From CAYYJR01 sp964472305 (lineage in GTDB: Bacteria; Armatimonadota; Hebobacteria; CAIYQO01), in the NCBI GenBank assembly GCA_964472305.1, contig CAYYJR010000001.1:388450-452449 (forward strand): DNA of 64,000 nt. Direction: 5' to 3'. Numbering within the stretch: the first letter of the stretch is position 1; each line of letters opens with the position of its first letter. This document shows positions 1 to 9,116 of the stretch, piece by piece. The notes under the pieces were generated by a model. It was given only the letters and a program-made list of their open reading frames with translations, did no database searches and was not told where the DNA came from. Made by a program: the position numbers and the translations under genes.

Positions 1-1
1 A

Positions 2-2587
2 CTGACGCGGCTGCGCGATCAAGATGCCATCACCGCGCTGGCGTTGGCGCAGGCGCCGGCGCTGGTGGGCGCCGCCGGCAGCGCCATCTGGCTGTGGGAT
101 GCCGATCAGCATGCCCCGGTGATGATGATCACCGAGGGGGAGCGAGTGATGCCCGTCTCGCTGCCCACTTCGCTGTTGCAATATCTGCGGTTAACCTGCG
201 AGAGTTGCGCGTGGTTCAGCGTAGACGCGGGCGAGAGCGATGCCACCTGGCCTGCGCTGCTGCGTCACCGCGCGGTGGCATTCATCCCGTTGCCCGCGCA
301 GCATGGATGCCTGGGCATCCTCACCGTGCAGCACCAGCAGGGCGCCGCGTTCTCTCACGACGATATCCTGTTGCTTTCCTCCCTGGGCAACCTGGTGGCG
401 ACCGCGCTCCAAAACGCGCAATTGCACCACAGCGAGCGCATCCTGGTCAATCTGTTGCAAACCTCCATCAGCCGTCTCATTCAGGCGACCTCCAGTCCGG
501 TGGTGCAGCATGAGGAATTCATACAATCTCTGCTGCACGTCACCGAGGGGCTGACGCGCGCCGACGCCGTCTGCGCGCGCATCGATCTGGAGGGGCAGCA
601 GGGGATCATCACCAGCGTTTCCGGCATGCGCGAAGACATCGTTTCCGATGACCTGTCGACTCTGGCCGGCTTGCTGCACGCGCACATTGTCGGGGATCCT
701 CATGTGGCCAGCGGCCTGCTCGGTGAACTGCTCGCTGATTTTCCGACGCATCCGCTCTACCTGAAGCAGTATTACGTTGTCGCGCCGATTGTACTCGATG
801 GCCGGACGTCGGGTATCATCTTTGCGCTAAGTCCCAACTCCTTCACCGAGGAACAGATGGCCTTTCTGCCCACCATGGCGGGATTAATCGGCGTCGGCAT
901 CGGCAATATGCAGCAATCGGCGCGGAACCAGCATCTGCTGTTGCAACTGAACAATATCCTCGATTACATTCCGAGTATCATCATGCACGACCAGGACGGC
1001 GAAGATCATGCGGACGGTTCGGTTACCCAGCGCATCCTGCGCATCACCGTGGAAAAGATTACCCGCTCGTTGAATACGCCGATCGGCATTTGCGGCTGGG
1101 TGGAAGGCGATGGCGGCTTGCGTATCTGGCCGGATACCACCATCGGCCTGCCGAAGCCGCTGGCGCAGGCACTGGGACGCAATGACGCTGACCCGGAGCA
1201 GATGTTGCCCCTCACGATCCATAACCGCGTGATCGCCGATGCATTGCGGCAGGGAGTGCCGCTTACCCGGCGTCAGGGTGGCCGGCAATTCCTCGCCGCC
1301 TTCCCCTGGTTGAAGGCGCTGGGGGTGGAAGATTGGATTTGCGTGCCCATGGGGGGAAAGGGCATCATCCTGCTGGCGGATACCCGTCCGCGCGAATTCC
1401 CCTTCCGCGAGCAGGCCATCGCCTCCACCTACGCCAACATGGTCGCGCTGGCTATGGAGAACTCACGATTGGATGATCGGCTGCGCTATCAATTGCACCA
1501 GGTTGAGCGCCTCCATCACTTCTCCACCTCGGTCAGCGCCACAATGAATATTCACGATATTTTGCACCGGTTGATGCGCGGCGTGACGGATTTGCTGCAG
1601 GCGCCGGCGGTGCTGGTGACGTTGGCGGACGCAGACTCGCTGGTGCAACAGGTAGAAGGCAGCTTCGGTCTTACCGGCAAGCGCTTGCAGGGACGGCGCT
1701 TCAGCGCGGACGGCATCATCAGCACGGTGGCGCGTGAGCAGTCCGCCATCAGCAGCAGTGATCTGCCGGGCGATGGACGCGACCACGTGCTGCGCGAATT
1801 AGCGCGTGAGGAGCGGTTGACCTCGTCCCTTACCGTACCCATCGTGGCACGGCAGCGGGCGCTGGGCACGCTGACGGTTTTTTCATCAAGCCTGCGGGAA
1901 TTCACTGCGGCGGAACAGCAACTAGTGGAGATGATGGCCTCCGACACCGCTATCGCCATCCAGAACGCGCAGATATTACAGTTGGAAAAGGAGCGCACGC
2001 ACGAGTTGCATGCGCAGGTGGGGCATATCGCGCGCCAGGTAGTGGAAACGACGGAACTGGCATTCGCGTTACTGGAGATCGCTCGCCGGGAGCGGTCTTC
2101 CACGACCGGGCTGGCGCGTGCAAGTTTGCGCTTGGAGTGTCTGCGCACGGTGCAGGCGGTGCTCTCCGACGATCTGCCCCCGCTGGCTAATGTGCGCGAT
2201 GCCATGCAGCGGCTGTTCGCCGAGCGCGCGCATCAGCAGGCTGACACCGCGTCGGTAAAGATTCGCGTGGAAGGCGCCGCCCTCAGTCTACCCTGGCGCG
2301 AGGCAACGTTGTTGGGATTACTGATTCATGAAGGGGTGATGGCCAGAACGGCGGGCATCGCGCCGCCGGAAGGCGGGCAGATCCGGGTGGATCTGCAACA
2401 GGCAGGACGCGACATGCTGGCACAGATCGACGATAACCTGGAACTGTCGGAGAAAGCGCGCATGCTGCCGGCGGCTATTGTCGCGCTGGTGGAGCACACG
2501 CTGCCGGGCAAGCTCAGTTACGAGTCACTGGCAGGCATCCGTCGTCTGCGTTTCCGGTTTTACTATCCGCCGGACAGCGCGGGATGA
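2..2587 (+). CDS. multi-GAF sensor protein with degenerate histidine-kinase core (5' truncated by window edge)
   Basis: The frame is open from the first bases of the window with coding-like residues, so the true start lies upstream; an internal TTG at 44 is only the first start-like codon inside. About four GAF-type ligand-binding domains can be recognised (roughly residues 1-115, 150-290, 330-470 and 510-650 counted from 44), with the typical closing helix 'AIAIQNAQ' seen twice in variant form. The C-terminus (about 655-840) looks like the dimerisation and ATPase parts of an HWE/HisKA_2-type kinase: a candidate phospho-acceptor His sits near residue 661. The N-box, however, reads IHEGVMARTAG where an Asn-rich motif is expected. 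It is probably a cytoplasmic sensor; whether it still binds ATP is doubtful. No response regulator is adjacent. Family assignment is by pattern recognition. Confidence 0.75.
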   Translation: MTRLRDQDAITALALAQAPALVGAAGSAIWLWDADQHAPVMMITEGERVMPVSLPTSLLQYLRLTCESCAWFSVDAGESDATWPALLRHRAVAFIPLPAQHGCLGILTVQHQQGAAFSHDDILLLSSLGNLVATALQNAQLHHSERILVNLLQTSISRLIQATSSPVVQHEEFIQSLLHVTEGLTRADAVCARIDLEGQQGIITSVSGMREDIVSDDLSTLAGLLHAHIVGDPHVASGLLGELLADFPTHPLYLKQYYVVAPIVLDGRTSGIIFALSPNSFTEEQMAFLPTMAGLIGVGIGNMQQSARNQHLLLQLNNILDYIPSIIMHDQDGEDHADGSVTQRILRITVEKITRSLNTPIGICGWVEGDGGLRIWPDTTIGLPKPLAQALGRNDADPEQMLPLTIHNRVIADALRQGVPLTRRQGGRQFLAAFPWLKALGVEDWICVPMGGKGIILLADTRPREFPFREQAIASTYANMVALAMENSRLDDRLRYQLHQVERLHHFSTSVSATMNIHDILHRLMRGVTDLLQAPAVLVTLADADSLVQQVEGSFGLTGKRLQGRRFSADGIISTVAREQSAISSSDLPGDGRDHVLRELAREERLTSSLTVPIVARQRALGTLTVFSSSLREFTAAEQQLVEMMASDTAIAIQNAQILQLEKERTHELHAQVGHIARQVVETTELAFALLEIARRERSSTTGLARASLRLECLRTVQAVLSDDLPPLANVRDAMQRLFAERAHQQADTASVKIRVEGAALSLPWREATLLGLLIHEGVMARTAGIAPPEGGQIRVDLQQAGRDMLAQIDDNLELSEKARMLPAAIVALVEHTLPGKLSYESLAGIRRLRFRFYYPPDSAG

Positions 2588-2712
2588 ACAGCGCGCGGTC
2601 TGGAACAGTGGTGTCTGCACCCGCGACCACGGCATACCGTGTCAGGTCGCGACGGTGAATACGTATGGATTGCATAATACATAATCCTCGCGTACGCGCC
2701 GGGGGAATCGCC

Positions 2713-3669
2713 ATGACGCAATTCGGCACGCTCGAACGCATCAAGTATAATATCGGATTCATCCGCGAAGTGTATACGCGTTTCTTCGAGGACAATATCC
2801 CCATTGTGGCCGGGGCGGTGTCCTTCTTTACCATGGTGTCGCTCATTCCGCTGCTGCTGTTCGGCGTGCTGATCGCGTATAACCTGCACATGCTCGATAT
2901 CGTCAACAACCAGATCGACCAGTATTCGAAGATCGCGCTGACACATGCTTTCGCGGATGCCTTGAAAAAGCAGATCGAGCTGGTTATCCAAAATCGACAG
3001 ATCATTGCCATCCTGCTGGTATCGGTGGCCCTGTGGACCGGCAGCCAGGTGTTTCTGGTGCTGGAATCGGCTATAAACATGGTGTGGCGCACGCGCAAAC
3101 GACGGTCCTTCTGGTGGAGGCGCCTCCTGTCGGTGTTAATGGTGCTCCTGGTCGGCACTATGATGATCGGCGCGTTTCTGCTCATGAACTCCATTCGCAT
3201 TCTGCAGGTGTTCTCCATCCCACTGTTCGGGTATAACACCGACGAAATTTCCTGGTTCATCAGAGTGCTGGTCAGTGTGATTGTCCCCATTCTGCTGGTA
3301 TCCGGCATCTTTTCCATTATTTACTGTGTCTTGCCGACGAAGAACGTCACCTTCCGCACCGTGGTGCCCGGTGCGGTGGCTTCGGCCATCTGCTGGTCCG
3401 TGTCGTTGAATTTCTTTAGCTGGTATGCCGTACACTTCATCAGTTCGTATTCCTTTTTGCTCGGTTCGCTTTTCGTCGGGTTGGTCTTCCTGATGTTCTG
3501 GTTCTATTACAGCGCCTTCATTATGCTGCTGGGCGCGGAAATATCCGCCGTATTCCACAGCCGGCTGGTTGAGGAAGGCGATATCGTGGAGCGCAAGCTG
3601 GATGAAGAAGACCGGAATCTGCCACCGCCGCCCACCGATCCGTTCCTCACCGAAACAATGCGCGCGTAG
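2713..3669 (+). CDS. YihY/virulence factor BrkB family inner-membrane protein
   Basis: 318 residues with about six hydrophobic segments, and the family's early signature (a conserved RF...D...AGAVSFFTMVSLIPLLL-type first membrane region around residues 22-50). The family was once called ribonuclease BN but is now treated as membrane proteins of unclear function. The ATG at 2713 was chosen because a purine-rich GGGGGAA lies just upstream at 2701; the open frame extends back to 2665 without a ribosome binding site. The C-terminus is a hydrophilic tail rich in Glu, Asp and Pro. It follows the GAF sensor by 125 nt and precedes the acyltransferase by 46 nt. Confidence 0.85.
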   Translation: MTQFGTLERIKYNIGFIREVYTRFFEDNIPIVAGAVSFFTMVSLIPLLLFGVLIAYNLHMLDIVNNQIDQYSKIALTHAFADALKKQIELVIQNRQIIAILLVSVALWTGSQVFLVLESAINMVWRTRKRRSFWWRRLLSVLMVLLVGTMMIGAFLLMNSIRILQVFSIPLFGYNTDEISWFIRVLVSVIVPILLVSGIFSIIYCVLPTKNVTFRTVVPGAVASAICWSVSLNFFSWYAVHFISSYSFLLGSLFVGLVFLMFWFYYSAFIMLLGAEISAVFHSRLVEEGDIVERKLDEEDRNLPPPPTDPFLTETMRA

Positions 3670-3674
3670 CAGGG

Positions 3675-3704
3675 GTGACTGTTGGCGGCGCTTTCCGCTA
3701 TACT
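3675..3704 (+). promoter_or_regulatory. candidate promoter of the acyltransferase gene
   Basis: GTGACT (3675-3680), 18-nt spacer, TATACT (3699-3704). Expected transcription start is near 3711, only about 5 nt before the ATG at 3716, and no Shine-Dalgarno is visible. This would give a leaderless or nearly leaderless mRNA. Confidence 0.4.
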
Positions 3705-3715
3705 GATGCTGCACT

Positions 3716-4723
3716 ATGCGTATTCACCTCTTTCAGCGCCGTCATCGGTTCGAATCGGCACTCGGCACACGTCTGCTGTTTAGCGCTGCCCGCGTGATGC
3801 ATCGTCTGCCACTCGGTGTTGCACTGGCGTTCGGGCGGTTGCTGGGCTGGTTTATCCCGCGCTGTTTTCCACGCCATTTCCGGCGCATCTGCGCTGATAT
3901 CGCGTCGGCGTTCGGCGCCGCTCCCACCGCACCCGCCACGCTGCGCCTTGCCCGCGACTTCTATCGAGGTCTGGGCGAGAGTCTGGTGGAATTTCTACGC
4001 CTGCCGTATCTCTCCGCGGACGAAATTCGCCGTCTGGTGCGGCTGGAGGGTACCGAGTACCTGGACGCCGCGCTGGCAGAGGGTCGCGGTGCCATCCTGC
4101 TGACCGCTCACCTGGGCAATTGGGAATTATGCGGCACTTCGATGGGCCTGAGTCGCTACCCGACTACCGCCATCGCGCGTTCACAGGTGGATGCCACGCT
4201 GACCGACCTGTTTAATCACACGCGCGAGGCGCATGGGTTGAAGGTGGTGGGGATGACCGATTTGCGCGGTTGCATCCGCGTGCTCAAACGCAATGAATGC
4301 CTGGGAGTGTTGAATGATGTGAACGCCAACCATCCCGGCGCGTTCGTGCAGTTCTTCGGTCGTCCTGCCTCCAGTTACACCGGCGTGGCTTACCTGGCAC
4401 GCACCACCGGCGCTGCGATTCTGCCCATTTTCGACCAGCGGCTGCCTGATAAGTCGCATGTCGTGCGCATCTATCCACCCATTCCCGTGGTGCGCACCGA
4501 GGACGAAAAACGTGACTTGCTGGTAAACACCATGCGCACCCAACACGTCATCGAGCAGGCGATTCGCCGACGTCCCGCTGATTGGTTCTGGTTGCTGTAT
4601 CGCTGGCGCACCCGTCCGGAAGACGCGCCGCACCCCGAGCGCATTCCGATGGAACACCGCGACCTGACCCCGGAGGAAGCCGCGAGTCTGCGCAATTTTT
4701 CGGGTGGATTCGATCTCCCATGA
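3716..4723 (+). CDS. LpxL/HtrB-type lysophospholipid (lipid A) acyltransferase
   Basis: 335 residues, the usual length for the family. The catalytic H-x4-E motif is present as HLGNWE (H132, E137). The second family block is also seen (about residues 195-235: a conserved Asp-containing loop, then FFGRPASSYTGVAYLARTTGA). A hydrophobic N-terminal segment fits inner-membrane anchoring. Members transfer a fatty acyl chain from acyl-ACP to Kdo2-lipid IVA or a related glycolipid on the cytoplasmic face. The exact acceptor cannot be read from sequence. Kdo genes elsewhere in the window (kdsA, kdsB, kdsC) support a lipid A-type acceptor. There is no Shine-Dalgarno before the ATG; see the promoter at 3675. 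Confidence 0.88.
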   Translation: MRIHLFQRRHRFESALGTRLLFSAARVMHRLPLGVALAFGRLLGWFIPRCFPRHFRRICADIASAFGAAPTAPATLRLARDFYRGLGESLVEFLRLPYLSADEIRRLVRLEGTEYLDAALAEGRGAILLTAHLGNWELCGTSMGLSRYPTTAIARSQVDATLTDLFNHTREAHGLKVVGMTDLRGCIRVLKRNECLGVLNDVNANHPGAFVQFFGRPASSYTGVAYLARTTGAAILPIFDQRLPDKSHVVRIYPPIPVVRTEDEKRDLLVNTMRTQHVIEQAIRRRPADWFWLLYRWRTRPEDAPHPERIPMEHRDLTPEEAASLRNFSGGFDLP

Positions 4724-4852
4724 ATCAGACAGCAGGCGCATAGGCAGTGCCGCGGGTTTATGTTATGATGGGTTTTCGCTGGAGGCTGTTTGGGGTAAAT
4801 CACGCGCATGGCGGTCGGAGCGCCTCTCTGGCGGCCAGGCAAGGGGCGAACG

Positions 4853-5032
4853 ATGATTGACGCGGAATTGCGCGCATTGCTGGTGTGCCCGGTGGATCAT
4901 CAGGCGTTACGCGATGAGGAGAACGCCCTGGTGTGCACCGCCTGCGAACGGCGCTATCCCATCGTCGACGATATCCCGGTTATGCTGGTCGACGACGCCG
5001 TGCCCGACACGGAGGCGTCCACCCAGAATTGA
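4853..5032 (+). CDS. Trm112-like small zinc-ribbon protein (UPF0434 family)
   Basis: 59 residues. The family pattern is clear: a CP...C..C..R.YP...IPVML arrangement, with Cys in LVCPVDH and CTACERRYPIVDDIPVML. The start at 4853 is favoured over the upstream in-frame ATG at 4808 because AAGGGG lies 4841-4846 just ahead of it and homologues begin here. Bacterial members often sit between lipid A and Kdo genes (ycaR lies between lpxK and kdsB in E. coli), which matches its position right after the acyltransferase. Function in bacteria is not firmly known; eukaryotic Trm112 activates methyltransferases. The gene is followed after 12 nt by a glycosyltransferase, so an operon with it is likely. Confidence 0.82.
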   Translation: MIDAELRALLVCPVDHQALRDEENALVCTACERRYPIVDDIPVMLVDDAVPDTEASTQN

Positions 5033-5044
5033 GCACCGCACGCA

Positions 5045-5917
5045 ATGTTGCTGTCTATCTGTATCGTCAACTGGAATACGCGCGACGACTTACGACGCTG
5101 TCTGGCTTCACTGCCCGCGGGAGCGGGAGCAGTGCCGTGCGAGGTGTTCGTGGTCGATAACGCGTCCGACGACGGCAGCGCGGAGATGGTCAGCACGGAG
5201 TTTCCACGGACGCGGGTGATTCGCAACGCGACCAACCTCGGCTTCGGCAGCGCCAACAACCTGGCGATTCGGGAGTGCCGCGGCGATTACGTGCTGTTGC
5301 TCAATCCCGATACCATCGTGCAGCCGCGCGCGCTGGAATTGCTGGTGACCGGCATGGAAGCCCATCCGCAGGCGGGCATCGGCGGCGCCAAACTGCTGAA
5401 CGGTGATGGTTCACTGCAATACTCCTGTCGGCGTTTTCCCACCTTCGCCGCCGGCGCGTTTCGCAACACTGTGCTCGGACGCCTGTTCGGGCAAAACAGC
5501 CAGGTGCGCGATTACCTGATGACCGATTACGACCACGCCGCCATTGCCGAGGTGGATTGGGTTTCCGGCGCCGCGCTCTGTATTCGCCGGGCGACGCTGG
5601 ATCAACTGGGATTGCTCGATGAAGCGTTTTTTATGTATTGCGAAGATGTGGACTGGTGTTATCGCGCTCACCAGACCGGGTGGAAGGTGCTCTACTTCCC
5701 GGATGCCGTCATCACGCACCTTATCGGCCGCAGTTCCGACCTGGCGGTAGAGTGCATGGTGCGCGCACACCACATGAGCATGGGCATCTTTTATCAGAAG
5801 CATTATGCGCCTGCCACGCCGTTGCTGTTGCGCTGGGTGCCGCCGCTGGGAATTTGGGTGCGTATGCACACCGTGCTGTGGGCCAAGCGGCGTGACGCCC
5901 GCATGCGTAAAGACTGA
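5045..5917 (+). CDS. family 2 glycosyltransferase (rhamnosyltransferase-like)
   Basis: 290 residues. A GT-A fold signature is visible: the N-terminal strand LLSICIVNWNTRDDL, a VDNASDDGS nucleotide-binding loop (about residues 37-45), the metal-binding LLLNPDT in place of DxD (about residue 85), and the later WVSGAALCIRR and EDVDWCYR motifs typical of WbbL-like enzymes that add sugars to cell-wall or O-antigen intermediates. It starts 12 nt after the Trm112-like gene, with no strong Shine-Dalgarno, so translational coupling is plausible. The acceptor is unknown. The protein lacks predicted membrane segments apart from a moderately hydrophobic C-terminus. Confidence 0.88.
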   Translation: MLLSICIVNWNTRDDLRRCLASLPAGAGAVPCEVFVVDNASDDGSAEMVSTEFPRTRVIRNATNLGFGSANNLAIRECRGDYVLLLNPDTIVQPRALELLVTGMEAHPQAGIGGAKLLNGDGSLQYSCRRFPTFAAGAFRNTVLGRLFGQNSQVRDYLMTDYDHAAIAEVDWVSGAALCIRRATLDQLGLLDEAFFMYCEDVDWCYRAHQTGWKVLYFPDAVITHLIGRSSDLAVECMVRAHHMSMGIFYQKHYAPATPLLLRWVPPLGIWVRMHTVLWAKRRDARMRKD

Positions 5918-6021
5918 AGATACCCTGCTATTCTGCCATCGGTATGCAGGAATCGCCCGAAGAACGGATAACAATACTCGTGGTCAACTCGCGCACGTTT
6001 CACGAACCGGGTCACCCACCC

Positions 6022-6603
6022 ATGAAACACATACCTCTTGCCAAATTGGTAACAAGGCTGCTCACACTGGCGTTTCTCCCAGTGGTCTGGCGCGTGCCGG
6101 TTTTTGCACTGGCGGGCGTTGCGGTGGGGTTGGGCATGCTGTTGGTGCGGGTGTCCGAGGTTAGTTCCTACCTGTCCGATCACCCCCGCGTTTGTCTCAA
6201 CTGCCATGTGATGACGCCGGAATACACTACCTGGGCGCGCAGTAGTCACCGCCAGGTTGCCACCTGTAACGATTGCCATGTGCCGCACGATTCGTTGCTG
6301 CGGAAATACGCTTTCAAGGCAATGGATGGGCTGCGCCATGCCGCCATCTTCACGCTGCGCCGCGAACCGCAGGTTATCCGTGCATTGCCCGCATCGCAAC
6401 AGGTGATCCAGGAAAACTGCCGACGGTGCCACGCGCGACAACTCGGTGGTGCCGCGATGCTGGCGCACAGCGGACGCCGGTGCGCCGATTGTCACCAAAC
6501 CCCGCATGGGGACGTGCAGGGGCTTTCAACCACGCCGGATGTGCAGGTGCCGCACCTGGCGCCCATTCTGCAGTTACCTTCATCAGGAGACACAACGCCA
6601 TGA
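6022..6603 (+). CDS. nrfH: cytochrome c nitrite reductase small subunit, tetraheme quinol dehydrogenase
   Basis: 193 residues from the ATG at 6022. One N-terminal membrane anchor (about residues 16-45) is followed by four CxxCH heme-binding motifs (CLNCH, CNDCH, CRRCH, CADCH), the number expected for NrfH of the NapC/NirT family. It takes electrons from menaquinol and passes them to NrfA on the outer face of the inner membrane. The stop codon overlaps the nrfA start (ATGA, 6600-6603), so the two are translationally coupled. An alternative start at 5944 would add 26 residues and has an extended -10 (TGC-TATTCT, 5926-5934) about 9 nt upstream, so a leaderless longer form cannot be excluded. Confidence 0.92.
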   Translation: MKHIPLAKLVTRLLTLAFLPVVWRVPVFALAGVAVGLGMLLVRVSEVSSYLSDHPRVCLNCHVMTPEYTTWARSSHRQVATCNDCHVPHDSLLRKYAFKAMDGLRHAAIFTLRREPQVIRALPASQQVIQENCRRCHARQLGGAAMLAHSGRRCADCHQTPHGDVQGLSTTPDVQVPHLAPILQLPSSGDTTP

Positions 6604-7946
6604 CGACCCCGGAGCCCTATTTGCCGACCTCCACACCACCTGCCTGGCGGGGGTGGGCCGTGTTTTGCCTTGTCGCCATCGCCACCTTCGCGCTGGGATT
6701 GCTGGTAGCCTCGGTGCTGGAGCGCCGGAAAGAAGCGGCGCGGCCGCCGGTGCGTACAGTGCCCATTGCCGAACTGGAGCCGGATAACGCCATCTGGGGA
6801 ACTGTCTATCCGCGTGAATACCAATCGTGGTTGAAGACGGCGGAAGGCGGCACATCCACCAAATATGGCGGCCCGGTACCATTCAGTCAGTTGGAACGCG
6901 ACCCGCATCTGTCGTCGCTGTTCGCCGGGTATCCTTTCGCAGTGGAGTATAACGAGGAGCGCGGACATCAAAATGCCATCAAAGACGTGACCCAAACGCG
7001 CCGAGTAGATCCGGCGCGCGGCGGCAAGAAGCAACCCGGCACCTGCCTGACCTGCAAAAGCAGCGAGGTGCCCGGACTGATGCGGCAGATGGGCGTAGCG
7101 GAGTTCTATCACACTCCGTTCGATAAATTGAAGAAGAAGGTTAGCCACCCGATTGGCTGCGCGGATTGCCATGACGCGAAAACGATGAATCTGCGCATCA
7201 GCCGTCCGGCGTTGCGCGAGGCGTTTACCGCGATGGGCAAGAATATCGATCATGCCTCACAACAGGAGATGCGTTCCCTGGTATGCGCGCAGTGCCATGT
7301 GGAGTATTACTTCGCAAAGAAGAATCCGGCTGAGAAAAAAGGCACCTACCTGACCTTCCCCTGGAAGCGCGGCACCCGTATCGAGGATATCGAAGCGTAT
7401 TTCACTAAAGATGTGCCGCATGTCGATTGGACGCACCCGGTCAGCGGTACCAAGATGATCAAAATGCAGCACCCCGATTATGAGATTTATCGCACCGGGG
7501 TGCATGCCGCCCGCGGGGTGGCATGCGCGGATTGCCATATGCCGTATCGCACCGAAGGTGGCGTGAAATATACCGACCACCATATCCAGAGCCCGTTGAA
7601 GGATATCAGCAATGCATGCGCCGTCTGTCACCATTGGACCGAAGCAGAGGTGCTGACGCAGGTGGAAACCATCCAGGACCGTAATAACCAGTTGCTGTTG
7701 CTGGCAGAAAGCGCGCTTGTTGCTGCCCACCAACAGGTGGGGGCAGCCATGAAGGCGGGCGCCACGGACGCGCAACTGAAGGAGGCGCGGGAGTTGATCC
7801 GCAGCGCGCAGATGCGCTGGGATTTTGTGGCAGCCAATAACGGCATGGGATTCCACAGCCCGCAGGAGTGCGCACGAATTCTGGCAACCGCCCTCGACCG
7901 CGCCGGAAAAGCCCAGCTTGCGGTCTCGCGGCTGAAAATGCGCTGA
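6600..7946 (+). CDS. nrfA: ammonia-forming cytochrome c nitrite reductase, catalytic subunit
   Basis: 448 residues. The defining active-site heme motif CxxCK is present (C149-C152-K153), plus four CxxCH hemes (CADCH, CAQCH, CADCH, CAVCH), giving the five hemes of NrfA. The catalytic Tyr and His context is seen in CHVEYYF and MQHPDYE. Residues 16-38 form one hydrophobic signal or anchor segment. The enzyme reduces nitrite to ammonium with six electrons supplied by NrfH, in dissimilatory nitrate reduction to ammonium or nitrite detoxification, outside the cytoplasmic membrane. AGGAGA lies about 10 nt before the start. No nitrate reductase, nrf assembly genes or regulator are visible nearby. Confidence 0.95.
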   Translation: MTTPEPYLPTSTPPAWRGWAVFCLVAIATFALGLLVASVLERRKEAARPPVRTVPIAELEPDNAIWGTVYPREYQSWLKTAEGGTSTKYGGPVPFSQLERDPHLSSLFAGYPFAVEYNEERGHQNAIKDVTQTRRVDPARGGKKQPGTCLTCKSSEVPGLMRQMGVAEFYHTPFDKLKKKVSHPIGCADCHDAKTMNLRISRPALREAFTAMGKNIDHASQQEMRSLVCAQCHVEYYFAKKNPAEKKGTYLTFPWKRGTRIEDIEAYFTKDVPHVDWTHPVSGTKMIKMQHPDYEIYRTGVHAARGVACADCHMPYRTEGGVKYTDHHIQSPLKDISNACAVCHHWTEAEVLTQVETIQDRNNQLLLLAESALVAAHQQVGAAMKAGATDAQLKEARELIRSAQMRWDFVAANNGMGFHSPQECARILATALDRAGKAQLAVSRLKMR

Positions 7947-8009
7947 TCGCGGTCGGCTGAAATCCCGCGCCGGTCATACGGGTGTAGTGTCAGTAAAGGA
8001 GAACCCCCG

Positions 8010-8645
8010 ATGAGTCAATTGCAGTTACAATACGGCGCCCGCGTGCTGTTTCAGGGTGACAGTATCACCGATGCCGGGCGCAGCCGGGACGACGATAGTC
8101 AGTTGGGTGGTGGCTACGCGAATATGGTAGCCGCCTGGTTGACGGCACGGTATCCCGGCCGCAACCTCACTTTCCTCAATCGCGGCATCGGCGGCAACCG
8201 CATACCGGACCTGGAGGCGCGCTGGACGACCGACTGTATCGATCTGCAGCCGGACTGGTTATCCATTCTGATCGGCATTAACGATACCGTCCATCGATTC
8301 AGCGCGCAGGATGCGTCGCCGGTGGCGGAATACGAAGCCGGCTACCGGCGATTGCTCGATCGCGTGCGTGAAGAAACCGAGGCCGGGTTGATCATTCTCG
8401 AGCCGTTCCTGCTGCCTACGCCGCCGGAACGCGCCGCCTGGCGTCCGCTCCTCGACCAGCATATCGATGCCGCTCGTCGCGTGGCGCGCGACTATCAGGC
8501 TATCTATATCCCGCTCGATGGGCTGCTGGCCGGCCTGACCACGCATCGCACCCTCGACTTCTGGGTGTACGACGGCGTGCATCCCAGCCAGGCGGGTCAC
8601 GCATTCATTGCGCAGGCGTGGATTCGCGCCATTGAGACCAGTTAG
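8010..8645 (+). CDS. SGNH/GDSL-family hydrolase
   Basis: 211 residues. All four SGNH blocks are seen: block I FQGDSITDAGR with the catalytic Ser, block II with Gly in GGIGGNR, block III GIND, and block V DGVHPSQAGH with the catalytic Asp and His. These enzymes are esterases or lipases acting on acylated sugars or lipids. There is no signal peptide, so it is probably cytoplasmic. AAAGGAG precedes the ATG by 7 nt. The next gene begins 2 nt after its stop, suggesting cotranscription with the OsmC gene. Substrate unknown. Confidence 0.9.
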   Translation: MSQLQLQYGARVLFQGDSITDAGRSRDDDSQLGGGYANMVAAWLTARYPGRNLTFLNRGIGGNRIPDLEARWTTDCIDLQPDWLSILIGINDTVHRFSAQDASPVAEYEAGYRRLLDRVREETEAGLIILEPFLLPTPPERAAWRPLLDQHIDAARRVARDYQAIYIPLDGLLAGLTTHRTLDFWVYDGVHPSQAGHAFIAQAWIRAIETS

Positions 8646-8647
8646 CG

Positions 8648-9055
8648 ATGCAGATGGATAACCGTATTGAATTGTCCTGGGTAGAAGGCCGTGCCTGGCA
8701 AGCGACCACGCGCGGACTGACCGTGGTCGGTGATTCCACACGCGAGCACGGCGGGAAGAATCGTGGGATGACCCCGGTCGAGATGATGGTGGCCGCGCTG
8801 GGCCTGTGCACGGGCATCGAACTGTCTTATTATACGGAGCGGCATCCGGGCGTCGACTTGTCGCAGATTCGCATGGCACTCACCTGGGAAGATGCCGGGG
8901 AGCGTCCGTCGCGGGTTGGCGCCATCCACCTGCACGTCACGCTGCCGCCCGGACTGAGCGAGGAGGAACGCAACACGTTGACACGAGTGGTGCATGCCTG
9001 CAAAGTGCATCGCTCGCTGGAGCACGGGGTGGAGATCGCAACCATGGTGGAGTAG
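8648..9055 (+). CDS. OsmC/Ohr family protein
   Basis: 135 residues with the compact OsmC fold pattern: an N-terminal strand region, GMTPVEMMVAALGLCTGIEL with the first conserved Cys (about residue 57), and a second Cys in VHACKVHRSLEHGVEI (about residue 117). The two Cys positions match the redox-active pair of the organic hydroperoxide-reducing family. It starts 2 nt after the SGNH hydrolase stop. A strong hairpin follows it at 9079-9110. Specific function (peroxide removal or other) is not resolvable. Confidence 0.85.
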   Translation: MQMDNRIELSWVEGRAWQATTRGLTVVGDSTREHGGKNRGMTPVEMMVAALGLCTGIELSYYTERHPGVDLSQIRMALTWEDAGERPSRVGAIHLHVTLPPGLSEEERNTLTRVVHACKVHRSLEHGVEIATMVE

Positions 9056-9078
9056 GGGAAAGCGGTTTGCGGGTTATG

Positions 9079-9110
9079 CGATGGGGGCGGCCGGTGTGCC
9101 GCCCCCGTCG
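9079..9110. terminator. bidirectional hairpin between osmC-like gene and cysteine desulfurase gene
   Basis: Arms 9079-9090 and 9099-9110 pair over 12 bp (one G-T), loop of 8 nt, and pairing can continue outward with wobbles. It lies between converging genes. There is no clear T-tract on either side, so termination is inferred from position and stem strength. Confidence 0.6.
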
Positions 9111-9116
9111 CGTAGG

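Noticed and set aside
3747..3756. GGTTCGAATC, a tRNA T-loop-like sequence
   Set aside because: It lies in the coding start of the acyltransferase, and no acceptor stem, D-arm or anticodon arm surrounds it.
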